This document shows, one piece after another, positions 1 through 6,345 of a stretch of DNA of 33,848 bases. Position 1 is the stretch's first letter. Every line of letters begins with the position of its first letter. Where the stretch lies: the NCBI GenBank assembly GCA_964605095.1, contig CAZSBS010000011.1, forward strand, positions 1 to 33,848. The letters are read 5' to 3'. Both the position numbers and the translations under genes were made by a program. Below the pieces are notes generated by a model, which saw only the letters and a list, made by a program, of their open reading frames with translations, was not told the DNA's origin and made no database searches. This DNA comes from JAUWQU01 sp964605095. GTDB taxonomy: Bacteria > Planctomycetota > Phycisphaerae > SM23-33.

Positions 1-41
1 ATGCCGCGTGATCGACAGGACTCCAACACGCCCTCACCGCC

Positions 42-668
42 GTGAGATCAGGATTCAATTGGGCAAGAGGTATCCCGATTCAGATTACGCAACAAATACC
101 AGCCCGGCAATCCTTATTTTATATTTTAAGGGCTGACCCCAACTGTCGCCCCGTGAACGTCTCCGGCGGGTTGGTGAGTGCCGTCATATGGGCCGAGGAA
201 GACGGAATCGTGAACATCTCTGGTGGCGCCGTGCATACCGTCGGTCTCAGGGGAGGGCCCAACATCCTGAATATATCCGGCCAGTCGTCGGTAGACAGAG
301 TCTTTTCCTACATCACCGGCACCGTGAACGTCTCCGGCGGGTTGGTGGACTGGCTCTACGCCACCGACTCCAGCACCGTGAACTTGTCCGGCGGGTCGGT
401 GAATGACCTCGACGTTGAGGGCAATGGTATACTGACCTTCAACGCGGCAAACACACTGTGGTATGACCTCGGAGGGCTTTCGCTCGACGGGAGCCGGCTG
501 CTGGGTTCCGGCGTCCTGAGCGGGGAGTGGTCCGACGGGACGATGTTTTCCACGAATGTTGCCGCCTCCGGAGGCGGCGGTGCCGTGCCCGAACCGCTCA
601 CGGTAATGTCCGCCCTCATCGGGCTCGGCATGATCGGCGGGTACATCAAGAAGCGTCGGGCGGCCTAG
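42..668 (+). CDS. PEP-CTERM sorted repeat protein, 5'-truncated
   Basis: This encodes the C-terminal part of an exported protein with a PEP-CTERM sorting tail. Residues about 38-125 hold repeats of the type VNVSGGLV, VNISGGAV, LNISGQSS, VNVSGGLV and VNLSGGSV, spaced 20-27 residues, as in a right-handed beta-helix or adhesin-like surface protein. The end carries VPEP, a hydrophobic helix (LTVMSALIGLGMIGGYI) and the basic stop KKRRAA, the classic PEP-CTERM tripartite signal. The start is uncertain. The GTG at 42 gives no signal peptide, although PEP-CTERM proteins need one. Residues about 24-36 (SLFYILRADPNC) are encoded by a dispersed repeat at 115-147. I infer that the original 5' end was lost at that repeat and that this is a truncated, probably non-functional copy. 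The tail is certain; the gene boundary is not. Confidence 0.6.
   Translation: MRSGFNWARGIPIQITQQIPARQSLFYILRADPNCRPVNVSGGLVSAVIWAEEDGIVNISGGAVHTVGLRGGPNILNISGQSSVDRVFSYITGTVNVSGGLVDWLYATDSSTVNLSGGSVNDLDVEGNGILTFNAANTLWYDLGGLSLDGSRLLGSGVLSGEWSDGTMFSTNVAASGGGGAVPEPLTVMSALIGLGMIGGYIKKRRAA
115..147. repeat. Left arm of 33-bp perfect inverted repeat
   Basis: These 33 bases are the exact reverse complement of 1468-1500. The core reads TTTTAAGGGCTGACCCCAAC. The repeat is AT-rich at one end and G/C-rich at the other. It lies inside the reading frame of the PEP-CTERM fragment and encodes SLFYILRADPN there. The resemblance to REP-type elements is an inference. Confidence 0.85.
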
Positions 669-751
669 GGGCTGGAGCACCCGCAACGCTGTCCCTACTG
701 GCCTTGGGCGGGCTGGCCGTGATACGGCGACGGCGAGCCAAGTACTCGTGA
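669..751 (+). pseudogene. Remnant of a second PEP-CTERM anchor, out of frame
   Basis: Directly after the stop of the upstream PEP-CTERM ORF, another frame encodes GAPATLSLLALGGLAVIRRRR followed by AKYS and a stop at 749-751. This is a typical planctomycete PEP-CTERM helix plus arginine cluster, with GAP in place of the usual PEP. No start codon or export signal belongs to it. It is probably the old C-terminus of the protein, or of a tandem homologue, stranded by a frameshift or recombination. The motif is seen directly; the history is inferred. Confidence 0.6.
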
Positions 752-783
752 ATCAACCCCCGATTACTCCGGTTCCCTGAACA

Positions 784-1302
784 TTAGTAGATTGTCAGAA
801 GCTCGCTCATTCGGCTTTTTATATCGGGGTCTCCGGCAGTATCTGTCACCCACTTTTCGACGGCTTTGCATATGTCCTCACAGAAATCGGTCACACGGAG
901 GAAAAGAGCCTCGTCGAACATCCTATCGTTGAATTGGCAATTAGTCACGCGGTTGCAGTGGCCGCTTATACCATGGACCCCTCCTTTTGAATCCGGAGAT
1001 ATGAAGCAGAATTCGTCCAGGATGTTCCTAATTCTCTGCGCAGATATGTCACCTACACCCGAATGCAGCAGGGCGCATCGCAGGGCATAACAATCCCCCC
1101 CAGTCAGCCAGGGATCGCTCGCCAAGGGCGCGTAGGCCTGGGCCAAGTACCTATTGAACCAATCGACAAACCGCTCGCCGCTCTTCCTCTTTGGGTCTTC
1201 GAGCCATCCACATATATCAGGCATGGACAAGGCAATGAAGAGGGCCGCGTGCCAGTTCTCGTCTTTAAGACATTGACGGGTGGCCTTTACGTATCGAAGC
1301 AT
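784..1302 (-). CDS. Hypothetical helical protein with HEPN-like RxxxxH motif
   Basis: This is a 172-residue protein without signal peptide or membrane segments, predicted to be mostly helical. Near residues 72-80 it has YALRCALLHSG, which contains Arg-X4-His, the spacing of the catalytic RX4-6H motif of HEPN ribonucleases. The N-terminal half has NWHAALFIALSMPDICG. I do not recognise a named family; a HEPN-type RNase or abortive-infection protein is an inference from the motif alone. The start at 1302 is supported by AGGAGC eight bases upstream. The gene is visibly less GC-rich than the housekeeping genes in this window and has no operon partner. It lies between the arms of the 33-bp inverted repeat, which suggests acquisition. 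Confidence 0.65.
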   Translation of the reverse strand: MLRYVKATRQCLKDENWHAALFIALSMPDICGWLEDPKRKSGERFVDWFNRYLAQAYAPLASDPWLTGGDCYALRCALLHSGVGDISAQRIRNILDEFCFISPDSKGGVHGISGHCNRVTNCQFNDRMFDEALFLRVTDFCEDICKAVEKWVTDTAGDPDIKSRMSELLTIY

Positions 1303-1436
1303 TGTGCGAGGCTCCTAAATACTAGCCAGAACTCCAAAGAAAGCCTTGGCCCACGACCACCGCAGGCATGTTCCATAAGGTACGAGATGGCGTAGCGGCT
1401 GGCAAGAGCATTTGATGGAGGTGTTTTTGCTGATTG

Positions 1437-1500
1437 GGGGACAGTTGGGGTCGGGGGACAGTTGGGGGACAGTTGGGGTCAGCCCTTAAAATATAAAATA
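1437..1500. repeat. Right arm of 33-bp inverted repeat with tandem GGGGACAGTTGGGG units
   Basis: The 33 bases 1468-1500 are the exact reverse complement of 115-147. They are preceded by partly overlapping copies of GGGGACAGTTGGGG starting at 1437, 1454 and 1465. The end is the AT-rich TTAAAATATAAAATA. No transposase lies between the two arms. Confidence 0.85.
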
Positions 1501-1821
1501 GCGAAGTCGCGTCTGAGACAATCTGGTGGCCATACTGTTTTCTCGCTTGTCGTGGTCTGTCGGGCTGACTGGGAAGGGGACGATGGGCGGGGGCGGCCTG
1601 CAATTCCCGGCCGGGGCGGGGGAAAGATTGTCGGCGTCGCCGGTTCGAAGAGAGCATTGTCCTCCTCAATGTATATGGACATTTCGAGAGGCGTTTTGGG
1701 TAACGGAAATCTGTGGGAGGCAGTTTTTCGGATAACGCCTCCCTGCCCCGTTGGGGACGGCGTCGCTACGAGCGGGGAAAGAGGCTGCTCTTTGTGTCTT
1801 GGTGGGATTTGGACGGCGCAA

Positions 1822-1917
1822 GAGGGGTTTTGGAGTGCCGGCCGGGGGATTCTGATGGGTTTTGGAGTGCCGGCCGCGCGGTTCTGATGGGTTTTGGAGT
1901 GTCGGCCGAGCGATTCC
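1822..1917. repeat. 32-bp minisatellite, three clear units
   Basis: Three head-to-tail 32-bp units start at 1822, 1854 and 1886, each with the core GGGTTTTGGAGTGCCGGCCG or a close variant (the first and third differ slightly). Degenerate units can be traced on both sides (about 1790-1821 and 1918-1949). The period is not a multiple of three, so the array shifts frame every unit and is unlikely to be coding. Confidence 0.8.
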
Positions 1918-2128
1918 GGTGGGGTATTGAGCCTCGGCGAGCGAGTTTGGAGCGGTTCTTGCGGGTGCGCATCTTATTTTAGGTGCGATATTAACGGTAA
2001 TTGGGGCGTTGCGGCAGCGCCGGCGACGGGCCGCGGAGTGCTGGCTGCGCAAGGCCGGCCCAACGGCGCTGCGACACGGCGGCGAGAAATGGTTAGCGTG
2101 GCCATTTCAGCTTCGCTACAGTGTCGCC

Positions 2129-3250
2129 ATGCTTATAGTAGTTACCGGACAAGTCGGGCTGGACAAGAAGAGCTTCCTCCAGCAGGCCGCGGGCATCGCC
2201 GCCGACCGCGGCAACGAGTTGGCGTTGTGCAACATCGGCGACCTGATGTACGCCGAGGCCCCGGACGTCGCGGCTGGGCGAATCCTGGACCTGCCCCTGT
2301 CGCGCCTCCAGAGCATTCGCCGCAGCGTCTTCAAGGACGTGCTGGCTACGTGCCGGCAGTCCGCCAACGTCATCGTCAACACGCACGCGACGTTCCGCTG
2401 GCGGCACGGGCTTTTCTATGCCTTCGACTACGACCAGATGAAGGCGCTCGGGGCGGACCTGTACGTCACGCTGGTGGACAACGTGGACCGCATCCACTAC
2501 CGCCTGCGGCGCGACGGCTACACCGACCACACGCTCAAGGACCTCATGGTCTGGCGCGAGGAGGAGATCCTGGCCACCGAGTTGCTCAGCCAGATCCTCG
2601 GCGGGCATGGGCAGTTCTACATCCTCGCGCGCGGAGCGGACGGGCCGTCGCCGGAAGGCTCTCCGGCGGAGGCCCTGGCGCGGCTGCTGGACCGCCCCCA
2701 GCCGCGAAAGGCATACCTGAGCTTCCCGATGTCGCACGTGAACGGCTCATCGAGCATCCCGGCGGAGATCGACAGCTTCCGCCGGACGATGAAGCGGCAC
2801 TTCCTGTGCTTCGACCCGGCCGACGTCGAGGAAAAGGACCTCTGCTCGCTAGCCCTGCAAGCCGTCGAGGCGGGGCAGCGGATGATCGAGGCCGGGCCGC
2901 CCGGCCGGAAGGTCGCGCTGGAGGCCGCCGAGGTCATCGGCATAATCCCCGACATCGACGGGCAGATTTACGCCCGTGACTTCAAGCTCATCGACCAGGC
3001 CGAGATGATAATCTCGCTGATACCCGAGCTCGACGATGGCCGGCCTGGGCTGTCCAGCGGCGTCGAGCGCGAGCTACAGCACGCCCACGAGGCCACCCGC
3101 GAGGTGTTTATCATCTGGCGGCCCCGGGTCGAGCCTTCCCCCTTCGTGAGCGAAACCGCCACCCGAATCTTCCGCTCCGTGGAAGAGGCCGTGAAGTTCT
3201 TCCACGACACCCACGTCATCCTCCCGCCCGCGAGTGGATTGTTCCGTTAG
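2129..3250 (+). CDS. Adenylate-kinase-like P-loop protein fused to nucleoside deoxyribosyltransferase-like domain
   Basis: This is a 373-residue protein with two domains. Residues 1-160 resemble archaeal AdkA-type nucleotide kinases. They have a P-loop variant GQVGLDKKS (7-15), NIGDLMY (35-41), NTHATFR (84-90), LVDNVDRIHYRL (115-126) and a lid-like WREEEILAT (142-150). Residues 194-360 resemble nucleoside 2-deoxyribosyltransferases: AYLSFPMSH (195-203), DFKLIDQAEMIISLIPE (284-300), and SSGVERELQHA (309-319) with Glu315 at the place of the catalytic acid. The start at 2129 is chosen because the P-loop begins there; upstream in-frame sequence is low-complexity and there is no clear ribosome-binding site. 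Nucleotide salvage is the simplest role. A regulatory or defence role is possible because NDT-fold enzymes also act as nucleotide/NAD-degrading effectors. The domain calls are by eye. Confidence 0.75.
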   Translation: MLIVVTGQVGLDKKSFLQQAAGIAADRGNELALCNIGDLMYAEAPDVAAGRILDLPLSRLQSIRRSVFKDVLATCRQSANVIVNTHATFRWRHGLFYAFDYDQMKALGADLYVTLVDNVDRIHYRLRRDGYTDHTLKDLMVWREEEILATELLSQILGGHGQFYILARGADGPSPEGSPAEALARLLDRPQPRKAYLSFPMSHVNGSSSIPAEIDSFRRTMKRHFLCFDPADVEEKDLCSLALQAVEAGQRMIEAGPPGRKVALEAAEVIGIIPDIDGQIYARDFKLIDQAEMIISLIPELDDGRPGLSSGVERELQHAHEATREVFIIWRPRVEPSPFVSETATRIFRSVEEAVKFFHDTHVILPPASGLFR

Positions 3251-3333
3251 CCGCCCTTTTCTTTCCCCCGCCGCTTGATATTGGCCCCTCGGAGGCGCTA
3301 TAGCGGATATGGAGGGGCCATTAAGGACGGGTG

Positions 3334-3837
3334 ATGCTGTCTCTTACAAAAAAGGCCTCATACGGCCTGATCACGATGGCGCATCTTGCCCGCCGCGGCG
3401 GGCAAAGGGTCTCTGCGCGCGAAATCGCCCGCGAGAACCATTTGCCGGTCGCGTTTGTGATGAACGTCATGAAACGCCTGTGCGCGGCCGGGTACGTCCA
3501 GTCCGTCCGCGGGGCCACGGGAGGCTATACGCTTGCACGCCGGCCGGAGGATATAATTCTGGGTCCGCTGCTGGACGAGATTGAAGGCCCTGTTGAAGAT
3601 GCACGCTGCAAACGCGGAGATTATGGCATGACGCCCAGGCCGCTGGGCAAGCCGTGCCCGGACGTCGAGACCTGCCCGCATGGCGATCCCGTGCATCGCG
3701 TACACCGCAAGATCAGAGACTTCTTGCAGAACGTGGCTCTTGCGGACATTATGGGTAGCCGAGTCGACACGTCGCCTCCAGCCGCCGAGGGTATCGGGGC
3801 TGACGACGGGCCAAAGGAAACTGCGGATGACGCCTAA
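3334..3837 (+). CDS. Rrf2-family transcriptional regulator (IscR-like)
   Basis: This 167-residue regulator begins MLSLTKKASYGLITMAHLA, typical of Rrf2 proteins. A winged helix covers about residues 26-68 (VSAREIARENHLPVAFV, then the wing VRGATGGYTLARRPEDI). Three cysteines at 92, 108 and 114 match the Fe-S cluster ligands of IscR/NsrR-type members, though the first spacing is long. The ATG at 3334 is preferred over the GTG at 3331 because AAGGA (3323-3327) sits six bases upstream. The gene overlaps the cysteine desulfurase gene by 11 bases. By analogy with IscR it probably senses Fe-S status and controls this operon. The C-terminal 25 residues are a poorly conserved acidic tail. Confidence 0.9.
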   Translation: MLSLTKKASYGLITMAHLARRGGQRVSAREIARENHLPVAFVMNVMKRLCAAGYVQSVRGATGGYTLARRPEDIILGPLLDEIEGPVEDARCKRGDYGMTPRPLGKPCPDVETCPHGDPVHRVHRKIRDFLQNVALADIMGSRVDTSPPAAEGIGADDGPKETADDA

Positions 3838-5035
3838 GCTGCCAATTTACCTGGACTACAACGCCACAACACCCGTCGACAAACGGGTCCTGGACGCAAT
3901 GCTGCCTTTCTTCCGCGAGGACTTCGGCAACCCCACAAGCCACGGCCACGCCTTTGGCTGGAAGGCGGAGGCCGCCGTCGAGGTCGCCCGCCAGCAGGTG
4001 GCCGATCTTATCGGCGCCACGCCACAGGAGATAATCTGGACCTCCGGCGCCACCGAGAGCAACAACCTGGCAATCAAGGGCGCCTGCGAGATGTACCGCG
4101 ACCGGGGCCGGCACGTGATTACCTGCCGCACCGAGCACCGGGCCGTGCTGGAGATCTGCGCCGTTATGGAGCAGGCCGGCTGGCATGTGACTTACCTGCC
4201 CGTCGACGAAACAGGTTGGGTCGAAACCGAGCAGGTCGAAGCCGCCATAACCGACCAGACCGTTCTGATTTCCATAATGGCTGCCAACAACGAGACCGGC
4301 ACCCTCTCTCCGCTGGCCGAGATCGGGCAGATAGCCAAGAGGCGCGGCGTGCTGCTTCACACCGACGCCACCCAGGCGGCCGGGAAAATACCCCTGGACG
4401 TCGAGGCGCTGGGCGTGGACCTTCTCAGCCTTTCGGCCCACAAGCTTTACGGCCCCAAGGGCTGCGGGTGCCTCTACGTTCGCCGCCGCAGCCCGCGCGT
4501 TCGCCTCACCGCCCAGACCCACGGCGGCGGGCACGAGCGAGGACTGCGAAGCGGAACGCTCAACGTGCCTGGGATAGTCGGCCTCGGCGCCGCGGCCGAG
4601 ATCGCCCGGGAAGAGATGGCCGCCGACGCCGAGCGGCTGACAGCCCTTCGCGACCGCCTGGATGCGGGCATTCGCAGCCAGTTGCCCGACGTACGGCTCA
4701 ACGGACACCCCGCAAAGCGGCTCTGTAACACGCTGAATATATCCTTCGCCTACGTCGAGGGCGAGGCGCTGAAGATGAAGCTCAGCAGCCTGGCCGTGTC
4801 GTCCGGCTCGGCGTGCAGGAGCGAGTCGCGCGAGCCCAGCCACGTTCTCAAGGCAATGGGCGTGTCGGACGCTCTTGCCAACGCGGCCGTCCGCTTCAGC
4901 CTCGGCCGGCCGACGACGCAGGATGAGATCGACTTCGCCATCGAAGCGACCATCCGCGCCGTGCGGGAACTGCGGGCCATCAGCCCCCTTTACGAGCTTG
5001 CCCGCGAGGGAATCGACCCCAAGCGGCTAGAATAG
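3827..5035 (+). CDS. iscS: Cysteine desulfurase (IscS/NifS type)
   Basis: This 402-residue PLP enzyme takes sulfur from L-cysteine as a protein persulfide. Visible residues are YLDYNATTP (8-16), SGATESNN (73-80), His104 stacking on PLP, HTDATQ (178-183), the Schiff-base lysine Lys206 in SAHKLYGPKG, and the catalytic cysteine Cys330 in SSGSACRS. The start overlaps the end of the Rrf2 gene and has AAAGGA (3813-3818) upstream. Three bases separate it from the scaffold gene, so the genes are surely cotranscribed. The C-terminus lacks the IscS-type IDxL tail, so NifS versus IscS naming is open. It may also feed FdhD encoded at 8441. Confidence 0.95.
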   Translation: MTPKLPIYLDYNATTPVDKRVLDAMLPFFREDFGNPTSHGHAFGWKAEAAVEVARQQVADLIGATPQEIIWTSGATESNNLAIKGACEMYRDRGRHVITCRTEHRAVLEICAVMEQAGWHVTYLPVDETGWVETEQVEAAITDQTVLISIMAANNETGTLSPLAEIGQIAKRRGVLLHTDATQAAGKIPLDVEALGVDLLSLSAHKLYGPKGCGCLYVRRRSPRVRLTAQTHGGGHERGLRSGTLNVPGIVGLGAAAEIAREEMAADAERLTALRDRLDAGIRSQLPDVRLNGHPAKRLCNTLNISFAYVEGEALKMKLSSLAVSSGSACRSESREPSHVLKAMGVSDALANAAVRFSLGRPTTQDEIDFAIEATIRAVRELRAISPLYELAREGIDPKRLE

Positions 5036-5038
5036 TAC

Positions 5039-5446
5039 ATGGAACCGAACCATAGCCCCGAACTGATGGAGCACTTTACCCGCCCGCGCAACGTCGGCTC
5101 GCTGGACCGCCGCAGCCGGCGCGTTGGAACAGGCACGGCTACGGTTGCAGATTGCGGCGACGTGATGCGGCTCCAGATCGAGGTGGACGGGCGGGGGCGG
5201 ATCTCGCGGGCTATGTTCAAGACGTTCGGCTGCTCCGCCGCCATCGCGGCCGGGTCCGTCACGACCGAGTGGCTCCGCGGCCGAAATGTCGAAGAGGCCG
5301 AGAGCTTCAGCGGCGATTATGTCACCGAGCGGCTGTCGCTGCCGCCGGACAAGCAGCACAGTTCGCGCTTGGCCGAGGACGCCGTCCGGCAGGCTATCGC
5401 CGACTGGAAGCAGACGCGCTGCCGTTGCGGCCAGTCGGCGTCGTAG
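5039..5446 (+). CDS. IscU/NifU-like Fe-S scaffold with Cys-to-Ser substitution
   Basis: This 135-residue protein has the IscU fold sequence: PRNVGSLD (16-23), ADCGD (Cys39, Asp41) and FKTFGCSAAIA (Cys65). The third ligand motif, normally KxHCSxLA, reads KQHSSRLAEDA. His107 is kept but Ser108 stands where IscU has Cys106 (E. coli numbering); the codon is AGT. The C-terminus carries CRC (Cys128, Cys130), which is not in classical IscU and might compensate. The position three bases after the cysteine desulfurase gene fixes its role in Fe-S assembly or sulfur relay. Whether it still holds a 2Fe-2S cluster is unclear. SufU or a NifU N-terminal fragment are other names for the same fold. Confidence 0.88.
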   Translation: MEPNHSPELMEHFTRPRNVGSLDRRSRRVGTGTATVADCGDVMRLQIEVDGRGRISRAMFKTFGCSAAIAAGSVTTEWLRGRNVEEAESFSGDYVTERLSLPPDKQHSSRLAEDAVRQAIADWKQTRCRCGQSAS

Positions 5447-5469
5447 CCGCGAAAGCAAAGGAGTCTGAC

Positions 5470-6099
5470 ATGTCCGTCGAGATCCAATGGTTGGGCCACG
5501 CCAGTTTCCGCATCGCCGGCACCGAGGCCGTGGCGTACATCGACCCGTGGAAACTGAAAACATCGCCTCACGACGCCGACATCGTCGTGATCTCCCACAG
5601 TCACCACGACCACTTCTCGCCCGATGACATCAAGAAGGTTTCCAAGGCCGATACCGCCATCGTGGCCCCCGGCGACGTCGTGGCCCGGCTCCGGGCCGCC
5701 AGCGCCGTCACGCCCGGCGACAGCATGACCATCAAGGGCGTGACCGTCGAGGCCGTCGCGGCCTACAACGTCGGCAAGACGTTCCACCCCCGCAGCAACC
5801 AGTGGATCGGCATCGTGCTGACCATCGACTCCAAACGCGTGTACTACGCGGGCGACACCGATTTCATCCCCGAGATGACCGAACTCCAGGAACTGGACGT
5901 CGCCCTGCTGCCCGTCGGCGGAACCTACACGCTCAACGCAGCCGAGGCCGCCATAGCCTGCAAAGCCATCGGCTGCAAGTCGGCCGTGCCCTACCACTGG
6001 GGCGACATCGTCGGATCGGAGTCCGATGCCCGGCAGTTCATCCAGGCCGTCGAGTGTGAAGGCGTGCTCCTCCAGCCCGGCCAGTCAATGGTCATCTAG
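5470..6099 (+). CDS. UPF0173-family metal-dependent hydrolase
   Basis: This 209-residue protein has a metallo-beta-lactamase fold of the UPF0173/UlaG-like type. It begins with IQWLGHASFRI (5-15) and has the metal site HSHHDHFS (43-50), AGDTDF near residue 135 and PYHWGD near 176. The start at 5470 has AAAGGAG about six bases upstream. It follows the scaffold gene by 23 bases and is probably in the same transcript. The substrate is unknown. It is cytoplasmic, with no signal peptide. The family is widespread, so its link to Fe-S assembly here rests on position only. Confidence 0.9.
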   Translation: MSVEIQWLGHASFRIAGTEAVAYIDPWKLKTSPHDADIVVISHSHHDHFSPDDIKKVSKADTAIVAPGDVVARLRAASAVTPGDSMTIKGVTVEAVAAYNVGKTFHPRSNQWIGIVLTIDSKRVYYAGDTDFIPEMTELQELDVALLPVGGTYTLNAAEAAIACKAIGCKSAVPYHWGDIVGSESDARQFIQAVECEGVLLQPGQSMVI

Positions 6100-6134
6100 G
6101 CGCGATGTGACCCTGCCGTTCAGAAAAAATGGCG

Positions 6135-6330
6135 TTCACGCAGAGGTCGCAGAGAGCGCGGAGGTAAGAAGAAACGAAAGAAACAGAAGAAGCGTTATAG
6201 GTGGATTACATGGATTGATGCGTATATAAGTTTCTTAATCCATGTAATCTCTTAATCCATGTAATCCCACTCTCGCTTCTTCGTTTTTTCCTACTTTCTT
6301 CTCCGCGATCTTTGCGGCCTCTGCGTGAGA
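6135..6330. repeat. Foldback element: nested inverted repeats between convergent genes
   Basis: The outer arms are 6135-6171 (core TTCACGCAGAGGTCGCAGAG) and 6294-6330 in inverse orientation (core CGGCCTCTGCGTGAGA). Inside lie GGATTACATGGATT (6203-6216) and two inverted copies of AATCCATGTAATC (6237-6249 and 6254-6266). The whole can fold into a long hairpin and fills the space between two convergent genes, where it could end transcription from both sides. The outer arm belongs to a family seen again at 9429-9478, 12477-12632, 20989-21037 and, more weakly, 28316-28350. Confidence 0.75.
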
Positions 6331-6345
6331 TCTTCTTCTGTCCCG

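Larger units (their letters stand above)
1303..2128. other. Gene-free, repeat-rich intergenic region
   Basis: No reading frame here looks like a real protein; the open frames are low-complexity Arg/Pro or Gly/Arg strings. It holds the GGGGACAGTTGGGG repeat cluster (1437-1500) and a 32-bp minisatellite (1822-1917). I see nothing recognisable in 1501-1789 or 1950-2128, and no convincing promoter for the gene starting at 2129. Confidence 0.6.

Noticed and set aside
1822..1917. CRISPR array (32-bp repeats)
   Set aside because: The units are directly abutting with no spacers, and there are no cas genes.
1322..2052. Several open frames on both strands in the repeat-rich gap
   Set aside because: They consist of repeat-encoded or Arg/Pro-rich strings without ribosome-binding sites or recognisable domains.
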